NCBI GenBank assembly: GCA_038503035.1
Contig: JAVSML010024346.1
Location: 744,001-808,000 of the forward strand
Direction: 5' to 3'
Source: Crocodylus rhombifer
Taxonomy: Eukaryota > Chordata > Crocodylia > Crocodylidae
Length of the DNA: 64,000 nucleotides
Under the pieces are notes generated by a model. The model saw only the letters and a program-made list of their open reading frames with translations, made no database searches and was not told the origin of the DNA. Position numbers and translations under genes: made by a program. Shown here piece by piece: positions 37,761-49,829 of this stretch (positions are counted from its first letter, which is position 1; the number at the start of each line of letters is the position of its first letter).

Positions 37761-38715
37761 ATCCAGACTTTCCAAAACTGAACAGGTTCTGAAAACGGCC
37801 AAAACTCTTTTGCAAAGGAGACTTATCTGTTTCCCCTCCTTTCCAAGGCTCCCTACACAGCCCCATGGGCTTTGATGGTGGCCTCATCCTGGTTATTTTA
37901 AAAACCAAGCATTAAGGATATGCCCTTGTTGCAGCTAATAGATGGCGCCTCCAGCAACAGAGCTAAAAGCAAGGGAAGCCTAAACGAAGCTGTTCTTTTT
38001 CATTTCGTTAGAAGCCACTGTCGGCAGTCCCTCGATTTGAGGATGACCTCTACCAGGGCTCATTGATGGGTCTTGAGGTGACATAAAAGTCCCGTCCTTG
38101 AGAGCCGCAGATCCATCTGCAGAAGTCGCAGGACTTTCTGCAGGGGGGTGTAGGCTGCCGGCTGGGATTCCTCTCCCTTGGGTAGGAGGCCTCACTATTG
38201 CTCATCAAAAGGGCCCTTGCCTGCCTTTTCAGTGTCCTTTCCTGGGTGGCTGGTGCTATGCAGTAGCTGTGTCACGGTGTTTGATCCTGAAACTCCATTC
38301 CTTCCAGGGCACCCAGGGTTGGCTTGACCGCCAAGGGGGGTCAACAGGCTCATGGGCTAGGAAGCAGGCCTTTCTGCAAGCACTTCCTTCCCTGGACAGG
38401 CCTCAGAGATGGTAGCTTGGAGATGGCAATGATCTGTCTCGGCCCTGATGGTGCAGAGACAGTCACCAGGTCTGTGTTGCACCATGGTTTGCCCCTGTCC
38501 AAGTAGCCCCTGTCTAAAAGACCTGGAGCACTGACTGATATGTCATCTCCACGTGTTGCCGCTCTCTAGAAAGGATCTGTGGGCTGCATATGGCTGGGAG
38601 GCTGTTCTTGGGCCAGCCCTGCCTTGGAAGGAACTTGGTGGCCGCTGTGAATTAACATCAAAGCTGCTTATCTTAGTGCTCCAGCCATTTCCACATTATT
38701 TTTTATCACCTGTGA

Positions 38716-38997
38716 CAAGGGTGTCAAACTCAGTCCTCCTTGCAGGCTGGGCTATGCGGTTCCTCCCTGGCTGGATCTCCAGATGAGGTGGAGAGGTGGT
38801 TAATGCAGCTGTCAGTCACCCCTGCACTGCTGACACACATCCCCAGTGGGGGCCCATACATAGGAGTTTGGCAGTACACCCTGCCTTGCTAACCCACCCC
38901 CCAAAAAAAATTCCTGGTCCCTCCAACAGCCCCATGGGCTGGGTGTAACAGCTCCATGGGCAAGATCCAGCCCACAAGCCACATCTTTCACACCCCG
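38716..38997. mobile_element. hAT-like element with GGGTGTCAAA ends
   Basis: Left CAAGGGTGTCAAACTCA and right TCTTTCACACCCCG are imperfect inverted ends; the interior has CAAGATCCAGCCCACAAGCC, a block shared with related copies near 41520 and 44340. Moderately degraded. Confidence 0.6.
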
Positions 38998-41103
38998 ATT
39001 TAGGAAATGACTCAACCCACTAGATTTAATATTGTAAACCTGTATGTCCTCAGCCCCTTGCCATGGGGCACACAGTGCCTCTGACTAAAGAGATGGGATT
39101 GTCTTCTCTGGCACTTGCTTTCTTTTCTTCCACACTCCTGCTGCTATTAACATCTTATTTTTTCCCCCCAATCCCAGCACAGATCTGTTGGGCTGGAAAA
39201 GAAAAACAGCAGCCTCCCTCTTTCAAAATAGTTGCTGGGCTTTCAATGAAATAGGGATTCTTGTAGGGGCTTAAATACAGCACGGCTCACGTATTTGCCT
39301 GGAAAGGGGACTCTCTCCTTGGTGACAGCAGCAGATTTCTACCAGCTACAAAGATAGCTCCCGTAAATGTCAACGTGGCTTAGCTTATAGAAGGGGCTTC
39401 ATGACAAATCATTAACATCATTTCATGTTCTCACCCAAATCCTGTGTGGCATTAAAGATGGCATCTGTTTTGGGCCTGATATTCAAAGGTGAGTTTCGTG
39501 AGGTGTCGGGCGGCTCCACATCGTGGAGATATTGAGCTGTTGGGGACTTTGGTACCTCTGGCACTTCTTGAGACTTTTAGTATTTGTAGTTCGGTCTCTC
39601 TGCCCGTGGCAGAATGGCTGTTGTGCGCTGACCCACTGCATCGTTGGCTGTTCCACCTCTTTCCTGCTGCCCCCATAAAGCACTGTAAGCTGCTGTAATA
39701 GCCAGATGGGTGCATATCCACTGTTACCCTCCAAGGATTGGACTCAGAATGGTCATAGTGCCTATACTGCTAAAAGTAGGGAGACTCCTCTAGCTAACAT
39801 GGGAGGAGCTGGTGCCCCCATGCACAAAAATGAGTCCCTGCTGGTGAAAGGGGTACTAAAGTCCTCCTTTATCCACAAAACTTGCAGTTAACACATGCAA
39901 GTGTCCCTGTGCAGGGTGTTGACCCTGCATTGACCACATTGGTATTTCAGCAAAGCTTTTATTAAATCTAGAAGCCAGTAACTACTTTAAACGGATGCTA
40001 GAATACGTAACTCTACATTAGATAGCAGTGTTGCAGCACAAATTGAGGACTGTGCCCCATGAACTCATGATCAATGAACTGCTTGCCTCCAGAGGGAATC
40101 TCTACCTGCCTTTGGATGATACTTGTGAGAAAGCGACTTGAGAACTAACTAGATATGTAGGTTGCAGTAGCGTAGATGCGTAATTAAAGGCCACCATGCC
40201 ACTGTTTGCTCTAAGGTATTTCTCTGATAGTGCTCTACCCTGTACCCTATTCCAAACCTACTCCTTGTAACCAATAAAGTCCTCCTCTGTACTTGGCATG
40301 GGAGACTTACTGGGAGAGGGTTTAAATTATGCCTTGGGGTCCCCTTGGTTTGGCTGACTAAAGGAGACCATTATTTGTGTTTCAGACTGAGGGAAGCACC
40401 CCAAGTTCTTGTAGTGGGTCGAGTTCCCTTAAGGACTACTAGGCCTGTGTTTCCCAGAGGAGACAGGTCCAAGATTAGTCCAGACTCTGGCTGGTGGTGG
40501 TGTTACCCCCAGGCTTCCGGGTGTGCTCCAGGAAGGGGGTCGGCCGGACGTGAGGCACCCCCATGGTGGCATTCGGAGCCTGGAAGGTGGTCCAACACAG
40601 TGAGGTGGGTGGCTGAATGCAGGAGCACCCCCTACCAGCCCGCCACACATGGTAGTAATTACAAGTATTTGATCAGGATACTTACAGCTGAACTACCCAG
40701 GGAGATTGCAGCTGTCCCAGGCCAGCAGGCTGCAACAGATCAGCTCACACTAGCCAAGAACTCCTTTCTTGCTCTAGCTGGAAACTTCCACACATTCCTG
40801 CCTTATTATTCCCACTGCATAAAGCCTTCTTTCTTTATTTCTTCCTGGTGGGCATCCTCCTATGTAGCTAGCAAACCCCTAGACATCCCCCTTCTCTCCC
40901 TCCTCTCTCCCCTCCCCACCCAACACATACCAGTCTCCTTACTATTGCTCATACACCTTTTCTCCTCCGTTAACATATATATGGCTTCTTGTACTCCTTT
41001 CTAAGAACAGTGGTATTCTCACTGATTGCCTGTTTGTTTGTCTGTCTCTCAAATTTCTGGAACTGTCATACTTGTACCTAACAACACCTCCCATCCCTTA
41101 GTG
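38998..41103. other. Intergenic sequence with a possible LTR segment
   Basis: Only the weak LTR-like segment (40205-40652) stands out. The 219-codon frame at 40345-41004 has no family resemblance I can see. Confidence 0.45.
40205..40652 (+). mobile_element. Possible LTR 3' part (polyadenylation signal and R/U5-like)
   Basis: CTCCTTGTAACCAATAAAGT (AATAAA at about 40273) followed by roughly 370 bases ending CCCGCCACACA. The arrangement resembles an LTR R-U5 segment, but no matching TG start, target duplication or coding part was found. A long open frame that starts here (40345) looks spurious. Weak call. Confidence 0.35.
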
Positions 41104-41475
41104 TAGTGATGATCAACCTCTGGCCTGCGAGCCAGATCCAGCCCATAAAGCCATGTCATCCACGCCATCAGTGTCCCCATAGGTGCAGTGGGGGAGTGGT
41201 GGCAGTTAATTGCTGCTTCCTTGCTGCCAAATTTCTGGACTTGTTGGTACCCCCATGGTCCAGATGCTGTTGCCCTATGCATGAGATCACACCAGCGTGT
41301 GGTCGGGCTGGAGCGTGGGGTTGGTACACAGCCAGATTAAGCTGCCCTGATAACGGTGCAAGCTGCTACACAGGCCAGGCTGGCACACCAGGTTGGACCT
41401 ATAGGCTGACCCAGTGCTTGATCCAGCTGCAAACTGGCCCCATGCCATTCATCCCATAGGTCTGGTTGTCAGAAG
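41104..41475. mobile_element. hAT-like element fragment (GATCAACCTC end)
   Basis: GTAGTGATGATCAACCTCTG, GCGAGCCAGATCCAGCCCAT at the left, and CCCCATGCCATTCATCCCAT near the right, the latter also at 48265-48292 close to a GGCTGAGCATCACTG right end. The terminal right end is missing here. Confidence 0.5.
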
Positions 41476-42398
41476 CTCTTACCCTTTTGCTCTCCTCTGT
41501 CCATCCTTCAGTTTGTCTACAGCATGAGTGTCAAACTCAAATGAGTTGGCAGTGTGGATCCAGTTTGCAGGGTGTCTTGTGGGCTGGACAGCCTACCTCT
41601 GGATAAAGCCTTCAGGGCTTCTTGCTGTGGCTGGCATAGTTGCTGTTTTGGTGTGGGGAACACATAGGAGATAATGCTGCTGCCACCTGCCCCACCACCG
41701 CTACAGATTTGCAGCTCCAAAGGGCATCGCAAATTGGGAAATGGTAATGGGGCAAGTGATGTTGGTGTTAATTCCCTGCGTGTTGGCCCTGTTGATGGAC
41801 GGACACCCCCTGGAAAGGCTCTGGGGGTGAGTCATCCAGATCAGGGGAAGCACTAGTAGTCAGCTGACACACACCTGAACCTGCCCAGTCTAAATCATTC
41901 TTAACATGTGGTGTTCAAACCAGACACAGTGCTCCAGCCACGGCCTCACCAGCACTGAGCAGAACAGAAATACCTCCCATACATTCCACACAACACTCCT
42001 GTGGATACAGCCCTGAATGAGATCTACCTTTTTTTTGCTAACAGCAACCCACTGTTGACACCTGCAGTACTGTTCCCTGATTTACTTTTGTGCCTTTTCT
42101 TCCTCCTTCCTAAATATCAGGTGTTGTTTAGCTTGGCGGGCTGCAGCCAAGGTTGGGGATTGTGACGAAGCTGTGCCAATGTTCTTGTTGGGATTTAAAC
42201 CTGGAGGTTCCCAGTTAGAGAGTCTTGCCCCTCTGCTCAGGGTCAGACCGACATCATATTTGGGGTCAGGAGGGAATTATCCCCTCATGGTCAAATTGGT
42301 ATGGATTAGGAAGTGTGTGAGTGTGTGTGGGGGGGGGTTGGTTGCCTTCCTCTGTTGCAGGGGCATGGCCTCTTTCTGGAAGAGTGTGTGTGTGTGCG

Positions 42399-42509
<111 letters not shown>

Positions 42510-42634
42510 TTCAAGAATATATTAACAACCTCTACAGCAGCAGGACATTGGCTGCTGTGGTCACCTGCTTTCCTTGTGACAGTTTCAGGTGTGATGTCTT
42601 GTGTTGCATCAAGGATGACTATGTAGTTTTGCTA

Positions 42635-42762
42635 GGAGGTTGGACAATGGATTTGTCCAGGATAGTCTGGATAAGATGATCCTACCTCAGGCAGGGAGTT
42701 GGCCTAGATGACCAATTCAGGTCTCTTCCAGCCCCACTTCTCTATGAGTTTGTGATTCGGAA
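42635..42762 (+). mobile_element. CR1-type or SINE 3' tail
   Basis: GGATTTGTCCAGGATAGTCT, GCAGGGAGTTGGCCTAGATG, CAGGTCTCTTCCAGCCCCAC, then CTCTATGAGTTTGTGATTC. Shares the CR1-like end. Sequence to the left (42170-42360) carries an interspersed-repeat block (GGGAATTATCCCCTCATGGT), so the whole may be one composite copy split by the AC tract. Confidence 0.6.
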
Positions 42763-42812
42763 CCATTACCCTAAATCATGTTGAAGTTTGATCCTGTCCT
42801 CCAAAAGGCCTG

Positions 42813-44165
42813 TGTCACGGAGCGGGAACCTACGAGCGGCCGTGTACTTGCTAGCGCCCTCGACTCGCCCGCCACGTCTTTGATCTTAGGTTCAGTATGG
42901 GAGGCTGCCTACTTGCACCTATGACACCGCGCTAGCATTGCCTCCGTTGCAAATGGGGTGCTCTCACCCCAGCCTTATGGGCAGTGCGTGCCTCCGACCT
43001 CCCCTTATAGCACGCCCCAAGCCTCGCAGCTCTTCCTGGATGTTGTCTGGTCCTGCGTCCTACTGGCACCCCCTGGGCTGGCCTACAACCAGCGCCCCTT
43101 CTCTGGTGTCTCTGGGCCTGACCTGCAATCAGCACCCCTTTTCCGGGGCCCCTTCCGGGCGTGGCCCCCCTTGACTGGATTAATCCTCTATATCGACTGG
43201 GCTCAGGTGGCTTAAGCCCTACCTGGCCCCGTCTGAGTCCTGTCCCTGGTGACCATCCAATCGGGCTCAGGCGGCTGGAGCCTTACCTGGCCCCTGCTGA
43301 CCCCTGCCAATGATGGTTGTCCAACTAAGTGTGTCCTGGTAGGCTCAGGCGGCCGGAGCCCTACCTGGCCCCTTCAAAGTCCTGCCAGTGATGAACCTGA
43401 CATAAAGTGTGTCCTGTAAGGCTCAGGCGGCCAGAGCCTTACCTGGCCCCTCTGGCTCCTAGGGCTCCCCTGCTGGTACGGGGACCTTCCAGACAACCCT
43501 TTAGCTCGCACCTGTCTTGGATGCCTGTCAATGACACTTGCCACCCGCCTTGGGGTGGCTTGATCAAGTACGTGGCCCACCTAGGGCCTCTGCTGCGCCT
43601 CTCACGTCCGTTGCCCCCTCTGGGGCCTTTGCCGCGCCTCTCCGGCGCAAACCACTGGGCCCCACTGGCCCCACTCGCTGTGCCCCGCTGAGCACCGGGA
43701 ACCCCCAAGCAGCTGGGGAGCCCCCGTGAGGCCTCCTCTCACCCCCCCTACAGCCTCACCCGGTCCTCTGGTGTAACTGTAACCAAAACCCGCGCCACCT
43801 GGCTACAACACAAACAACACAGAGCCTCCCCGCTCATAAAATAACCTCCAAGCCCCCTCAAGGGCTCCCAACCCTACCTCTCTTCAGGGTGTTCTCGCCC
43901 CTAGCATCACTGCAGCCGGGCAGCACGGTAAGGCTGCAACCACCAGCTCAGGCCGCTCAGCTCAGCCACAGACGTCTTGCTCCTGCAGCCGACAGAGGGG
44001 AACTGCTCGGGGCGCCCACCCGAGCTGATATAAAGGGCCCGGCCCGACCCCCTTCCGGTCACCTGACCGGCTGGTTGCCCCAGCAACCTGCAGCTGCCTG
44101 CTCTGCTGCTTGGCAACTCTCCTCTTATCCCTTAAGCCACAGGGCACCTCAGTGCCCCTGTGACA
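42813..44165 (+). mobile_element. LTR-like element (probable solo LTR), 1353 bp
   Basis: Seen: begins TGTCACGG and ends CCCTGTGACA, so it has TG...CA ends with a 6-bp inverted TGTCAC/GTGACA, and is flanked by identical 5-bp repeats GCCTG (42808-42812 and 44166-44170). It is far more GC-rich than its surroundings. Four tandem diverged copies of a 65-80 bp unit (core GGCTCAGGCGGC...CCTACCTGGCCCC) start near 43199, 43264, 43340 and 43419. A TATATAAA-like box (GATATAAAGGG, 44030-44040) lies about 130 bases before the end. Known: retroviral-type LTRs end TG/CA and make 4-6 bp duplications. Inference: solo LTR of an endogenous retrovirus-like element, unusually long. No coding part is seen. A TIR-type DNA element with 5-bp duplication is the alternative. 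Confidence 0.68.
43199..43455 (+). repeat. Four-copy tandem repeat inside the LTR-like element
   Basis: Copies of GGCTCAGGCGGCnnnAGCC followed by TTACCTGGCCCC begin near 43199, 43264, 43340 and 43419, spacing about 65, 76 and 79 bases. Between cores the spacers share GTGTCCTG(T/G)TAAGG-like text in copies 3 and 4. Enhancer-like repeat arrays of this kind are common in LTR U3 regions (inference). Confidence 0.75.
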
Positions 44166-44324
44166 GCCTGGCCACCTGACTTGGTGTCATCTGCAAGGCC
44201 CCGAGGAAACCAGTGAATAGAAGTAGGCGCGGGACAGATCTGATTGAATACCCCGCCTTGAAATCCCCTCGCAGTTTGCTGACAAATCAGACAGTTACTC
44301 TCAAGTGGGGTTTTCAGTCCACGA

Positions 44325-44790
44325 TCACCAGGGTTAGAAACCTATGGCCCACGGGCCTGATCCAGCCCACATCTGGCCAGCAGGTGTATGTGCTTTAGGA
44401 CATCAATAGATGGGGGAGTCAGCAGTTGCAAAGGGAGAGAGAGGCAGCCAGCTTGCAAGCGGTGGCCAGTAGCATGCTGTGTGCTGCTGCCCCAGCCCTC
44501 CCTGCTCACTTTCTCACTCTCATTCCCCCGCACTGAGAGATGTTATTTCTCTCACTGTCAAACTGACCCTTGGTGGCAGTTAGTGGTGATGGCAATTGGC
44601 AACGAGGGTGAGGGCAGCTGCAGTAAGGGGTGAGAAAGCAGTACACAGGTGGGAGACAGGGGTGGCAGCAGGCAGTGTGGGCAAAGCAGGGCGGAGAAGG
44701 GAGGCATCTTACTAGTGTGATTCTGGCCATGACCTGGCTTCAGAGCAAGCTGTGCTAGTTTGGCCTGTCACTCCTGACACCCCCCAGGTC
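44325..44790. mobile_element. hAT-like repeat fragment beside the LTR-like element
   Basis: GTTAGAAACCTATGGCCCAC, GGGCCTGATCCAGCCCACAT and CTGGCCAGCAGGTGT are the left block of the CAGCCCACA class. Right end perhaps GGCCTGTCACTCCTGACAC. Degraded. Confidence 0.42.
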
Positions 44791-44869
44791 TGGACCAGAT
44801 TTCCCTAGTTTGATTTTGAGAATATGACATGAGACAGAGCTGCAGTATCTCACATCTGTGGCTTTCCTT

Positions 44870-45540
44870 CTCCACAAGGCCAATTATCCTGCCACAGAAG
44901 GCAACTAGATGGGTTTGGCAAACCCAGGTTGGCTGGTTTTTATCTCCTTGTTATCCTCAAGGTACTTATAAATAGACCGTTGAGTAATTAGCTCCAGTAC
45001 CTTTCTGGGAATTGAAGGGAGGCTGACTGGTCTATCATTTTCTCTCTTCCCCTTGAAGAACAAGTGCCAGGTTTGCCCTTCTCCAGCCCCGTGGGACCCC
45101 ACTCATCTTCCACAAGCTCTTGGAGATAATCAGCCCTGGGACAGAGGGTGGTTCCTTAAGTGCCCTTGGGTGAATTTCATCAGTTCCTGACAACTTGAAC
45201 ACAGCTCAGTCATCTGCATAGTCTCTCATCTGTCCCTTCCCCACTCTGGCCTGTGCTCCAATCATCTTTTTATAATTACTTTTCTGAAGTATCTGCTCAC
45301 AATTAACCTCTTCTTGTGAAGACTGAAGCCAAATGGCCTTGAATACTCCTGCCTTCCCCTTTCAGCCATGCTTCTAGCTTTATTTCTAATGCATTGATAA
45401 AACCCTTTGCCTTTCATGTACTCATTGTGTGCCATGGCCTTTTTGATTTCAGTCCTACGAGCTGATGCCTCTCTTTTAGTCATGTGTCCTGGGTTCCCCA
45501 TTTTGTACTGCAGATCTTTAGGTTAAGTTTGAATCCTTGT
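44870..45540 (-). mobile_element. CR1-like LINE ORF2 fragment (linker and RT fingers)
   Basis: Minus-strand remnants read KGFYQCIRNKARSM (near 45400), SGTDEIHPRALKE (near 45190), SKSLWKMSGVPRGWRRANLA (near 45100) and NDRPVSLPSIPRKVLELITQ (near 45010), ending KTSQPGFAKP. This is the region between endonuclease and RT, and the RT entry motif of CR1 ORF2. It is more diverged than the other CR1 copies and has no 3' end. Confidence 0.75.
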
Positions 45541-45953
45541 AGCTTGCATTATCAGCCATTCAGTAGACCTCAGTCTGTGTTAAGCATAAGTTAGCCCAAG
45601 TTAGCAAAAGTGAGGCTAAGGGAAGTAGTACAGAAGGAAGAGTCACAAGTGAGACAAAATTTGTGACTCAGGAAAGACTAGCCCAGTTAGTGAAGATGAC
45701 TATGTTCCAGTCTGACCAGTCTGACACAAGGACATTGCCTTCCTGACCATAATTGTCTCATTCTGATGAAGTAATGTAAGCCTCTGTGTCAGGAGGGTTA
45801 TCAAAGGGGCTCAGTACTCTGAGACATGCTCCTCTGGTGTCCTTTGCTGAGGCTCCTGTCTGCAGACATAAGGAAGATCCAACAAAGTCTCCAAATGTGG
45901 ATACAACCTCCCTGACAAGCTGGCCACTCATTTGGCACTGCTAGGATTTAAAG

Positions 45954-46473
45954 CTGTGGTGGACCTAGAATTTGGAAATAGGGTGTGCAGATTGTGAGGT
46001 GCATCATCCCATATAAAACAACACACATTTTTGTCCAAGTTCAAATAAACCAGAAGCTTTATCGATACGCTAGGGGCTCTGGGCTGGATTATTCATTTTA
46101 AGATTAAAGCAAAAACAAATAAAACCTCCCTGGAATTAATAAAAAATAATCTGCAGGGCTGCAAAATAGGAGCTACATGACAAGGAGCAGCAAACTGGAA
46201 AAACAGATGGCAGCAGGGCAGAGCAAAGGTGAGCTGGATTGGTGGAACATCAAGAGCATTAAAAAGCAGAGAAGGTTGTTGACATCCATGGAAGGAAGAG
46301 TTTAGGAGGGATCAGGTGGATGACAATGAGCCATGAAGTCAAGTGACTCCCTGACTGCTGCCTGATGAGAAATGCTGCTGTTGCTGCCAGGGAGTTGGCT
46401 GTAAACTTTGGGTGGAGGAGGAATCAAAGATGGTGCAGGTGCACCAGTGCACCCCACCCTGGATCTGCCTCTA
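45954..46473. mobile_element. Second copy of the GGATCTAGG-ended hAT-like family
   Basis: Starts CTGTGGTGGACCTAGAATTT and ends CACCCTGGATCTGCCTCTA, matching the termini of the 33198-33919 element in the same orientation. Internal matches include ATGACAATGAGCCATGAAGT and AAACCAGAAGCTTTA versus AAACCAGATGCTTTA. About 200 bp shorter. Target duplication not clear. Confidence 0.75.
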
Positions 46474-46578
46474 GCTGTACAGGATGTAAGTTGTCAGTCT
46501 GCTTATTTCTGTTTGGGTGGTAAAACTCTGTCTAGGTAGACTGTGCCGGCAGTATTCCTATTTTGAGAATTTTACACA

Positions 46579-46808
46579 GTTTTAATTAGAGTGGTTCCCA
46601 GACAGCCACTCTAATTAACATGGCTCATCATCACATGTATAAGCCCCTGCACATTTCAAAATGGCTGTGGAGCACTTTATCTAAACCTGGTTGAATGAGC
46701 TTTAGATAAAGCATCCCACAGCCATTTTCAAATGTGCAGGGGCTTAATACATGTGATGAGGAGCCATGTTAATTACAGCGGGTGTCTGGGAACCACTGTA
46801 ATTAAAAC
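46579..46808. mobile_element. Long hairpin MITE with nested stem-loops, 230 bp
   Basis: The left arm GTTTTAATTAGAGTGGTTCC...CCATTTCAAAATGGCTGTG-type text is matched by its complement on the right ending at GTAATTAAAAC (46808). Arms are about 105 bases, with about 10 mismatches, around a central AACCTGGTTGAATGAG loop. Each arm carries an inner palindrome, ATTAGAGTGG/CCACTCTAAT on the left and ATTACAGCGG/CCACTGTAAT on the right. No coding capacity, and no clear target duplication. Confidence 0.85.
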
Positions 46809-47959
46809 ACCCCTCTGCCACCCCTACCAACCACAACCGCATGTATAGGTAGCCCAAGTGGTCCATGACACAGCTCTGGTTGGGCCTCCAGGCATCCCAC
46901 ACTGCATTGCTTCTCAGTTCCCTTCCATACCTGCTGTTGCAACTGGACACTCTAGTACACAGCCAGAACTCTGCTGCCTGTTTTTTCCCTCCCCTTTTGC
47001 TGGCACTTTTTATTGAAGAACTCCCTTGCACTGCTTGGTCAATAAAAGGCAATGTTCTAACAACCAGGTCTTACTTCCCTACCTATTTGACTGTGGCCTC
47101 ATGGCCCTCTCATTATGCCCCCACACCCCAGCCCCTGGGATCCCCAAAATGAGAATCCCAACACTTCCCCTACCACCCCAAGTCAGGGAAGCACACTGAA
47201 GACTTCAGTCAATTTTAGGCTACTGAGCTTTACTGAACTTCTGTTTAGGAAAGACGGGAAACAGATAAATGAAAATACCCCCAGCCACAGGTCACGCCTC
47301 CCCAAAGCATGGATGCAAGCACTGCCCCCACTGGGAGGCAGGCTGGGCTGGGTGCTCCCTCCCTCCCCCAGAGTTGTGAACTTGTTCCCAATGAGTGACA
47401 CCTGGGAAAGGTCCAGCTGTTATGTGTCTCTGTTTGAGATCCTTGGAAGCAAGGGGTGATTCAAATGCAGCATATGGTGATGGGAGGAGGCACTGGGGGG
47501 GGGGGTGCTGTTACACCTAGATGTAGAAGGTCTTTCATTTAATGAATGGCCTTTTGTGCCGTTTGAAGAAATGCTGCATTGCTGTCAGTTTTGCAAGCCA
47601 ACTCCTTTGTGGAAGGGTAGGAAGAAGCAAGGGAATTTGGTATCCACCTTCATCTCTAGCAAGAGATTCTCTTGTCCTCTCCAGGTCCTGTGTCAGGATG
47701 ACAGGAAGAGGAGGTTGTCTACATGCTGTTTGTGACCACCTCTGGTCCAGGACTGCAGTGTACAGCATATATAGAAGTGACATGGAAAACATACCTTGCT
47801 CTGCATCACTGATCTCTTCTCCAATAGATAACTCATCTTTAGGAGAGCAGCTCCCTGATCTCAGGTTCTCTGTGTCCCATACACTGGGGCTGCATGTGCA
47901 TCCCAGCATGGAGGGAGCCCCAGATTGGGAGCTGTTCCCTGATCTTGGGCTCCACCTAT

Positions 47960-48330
47960 GCTGACACGTTCAAAGAGCATGCATGCAACTAGGCTACAAG
48001 CGGGTGTGGGAAGCCCAAGATCAACAAGCTGCCATAACTCCCATGTGGCCAGATTTCCAGACCTGTGGGGAGCCCAGCAGGCCACATATCCCAACCTCAC
48101 ACACTTCAAGTTGGCACGTAGGGATGGGCTGCCACATGGGGTTGCTCCAAAGCCAGATTCGGCTTGCAAGGCTAGGCTAGTGTGCTGCATTGCACCGATG
48201 GACTGACCCTGCAAGCTGCCCTCAAACTGGATCAGGCCTGTGGACCAACCCCAAGCACAGGATGTGGCCTGTGGACCTGCCCCATGCCACTCATTTGGCC
48301 TGTGGGGCTGGGTAGGCTGAGCATCACTGA
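47960..48330. mobile_element. hAT-like element fragment (right end preserved)
   Basis: The stretch rich in AAGCCAGATTCGGCTTGCAA, CAAACTGGATCAGGCCTGTG and GATGTGGCCTGTGGACCTGC ends in GGTAGGCTGAGCATCACTG at about 48329, whose complement matches the CAATGATGCTCAACC left end of the 59173 element. Left end not located. Confidence 0.5.
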
Positions 48331-48477
48331 ACTAGAGTAGGTGACCTGGGTAATAAAGCAGTCTGACCAGAAAGGGTCACTGACCTGCCTGGATTGCCCA
48401 AGTGGAGCCAAATGCAAGAAGTCCACAGCATTGGTGATGAAAAGGAAATCATAAAGACACATGGAATTTGCCTAATA

Positions 48478-48527
48478 CTGCACAGCACCCTTAAAAGGAT
48501 TGTGTGATCTCTAGTTGAGAATCACTG
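48478..48527 (+). mobile_element. hAT-like family X, right end only
   Basis: GCACCCTTAAAAGGATTGTG, TGATCTCTAGTTGAGAATCA and CTG: the right terminal 50 bases of family X, ending in the expected GAGAATCACTG. Confidence 0.6.
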
Positions 48528-49829
48528 CCTTAGACTTGAGCCATTTCATTGGAGTTTTTAATGCTACAGGGAAACTAAAAAAAAAAAAAAAAAGCCTGAA
48601 GTTGAAAAGGCAGTGGAAGCAGTGAAGTACTTCACAAGCAGAGCTGACTGCAGAGGAAGGGCGTGATTCAGGGCCATTTTCATCTGCAGCTGGCCCTGCT
48701 TAGATAGCACTTTTAGGCTCAAACTCAGCGCTATTCCTTAGCTGCCAGCAACCACGCAGAAAGAGAAATAAGGGAGATGGGGGGAGGAGGGAGGAGAAAA
48801 GAAAAGAGAGTGATTGTAAGCCAGCCTTGCGTCAAGGTGGCCTGGTACGTTGTGCAGGCATAGGTGTTCAGCGAGGGGTGTTTCGTCTTTCCTTTTCATG
48901 AAGTCTCTGTAGCTGAGAAAATGCCAGTGCTGCATGTAGCAGAACTAAGTGGACAAATGTGATGTGATACAAGTGGCGTATAAAGATCATCCTGCCTTGT
49001 TTTCCTCTTCCTTAGGGTTGTCTCTGCTGCAGCTTTTTGCAGCTTTCCTGTTTTCCTCTGACAAATCAAACACGCAACAGAGTGCTGACTTCTGCAAAGT
49101 AACTAGGTTGCTTTAACAATAAGCTAGAGAAGACAAGGGCTTGTTGTCCTGATTTTACCCTGAAAGGCAAGGTGAAGCCGGTTGAGGAAAGCAGATTGTG
49201 GTGACAGTCCCTATGGAAGAAGGGCCAGATGAAAACAACTCTTCTGTGCCAGGGGAAGCATTTTAAAGTGGTGGAAGCTATAGCTCTCTTGAGCATCGGT
49301 ATCCTCGCAGTGAACTGTCATAAGCTGGCAACAAGTCTTGAAGAAGAAGTTCAAAGCCCTTGGCAGGAAAAGCTACATTTGAACTTTAAGTTTTGAACCT
49401 GGCCTGTTTCATTCATGTCCTGCTTCTGCTCTGGGGAACAAATTAAACCCTTTAAAAAGAAAGGTCCTGCCACCATATTTTACCATAACCAGAGCCCACT
49501 ATTTGTTTCTGTGACAAGCCTCAAACAAGAGGCATCAACGATTGTATCAGCAGCTTCATTGACTGCAATAAAAACAACCTTTTAGAACATACTGGAAGAT
49601 CAAAACTTACAGAGAAAAAACACAAATTGTTCTAAAATAGGAAGGAATAAATGGAAACAGGGTAATCATGGGGACAGACAATTCCCAAAATACACTGATA
49701 ACAATGTACTGGCCACTGAATTTTTATGGCCAGTAATACCTATGCATGCATACAAATATAGGCACTTGCACATTGGTCTGGGTGTATATATTCATATCCT
49801 AGGTACTTATATAGCCCCTTTCACTAGTG

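Larger units (their letters stand above)
36729..38715. other. GC-rich intergenic block of unknown origin
   Basis: Long open frames on both strands reflect high GC, not coding. Contains the promoter-like block and the 37723-37760 hairpin. No repeat family recognised over most of it. Confidence 0.45.
46809..49829. other. Intergenic sequence, mostly unassigned
   Basis: Contains a hAT-like fragment (47960-48330), the family-X end and an A17 tract near 48577-48593. No gene recognised. Confidence 0.45.

Noticed and set aside
40345..41004. 219-codon plus-strand frame
   Set aside because: No family resemblance; it begins inside a possible LTR segment and ends in low-complexity leucine/serine text.
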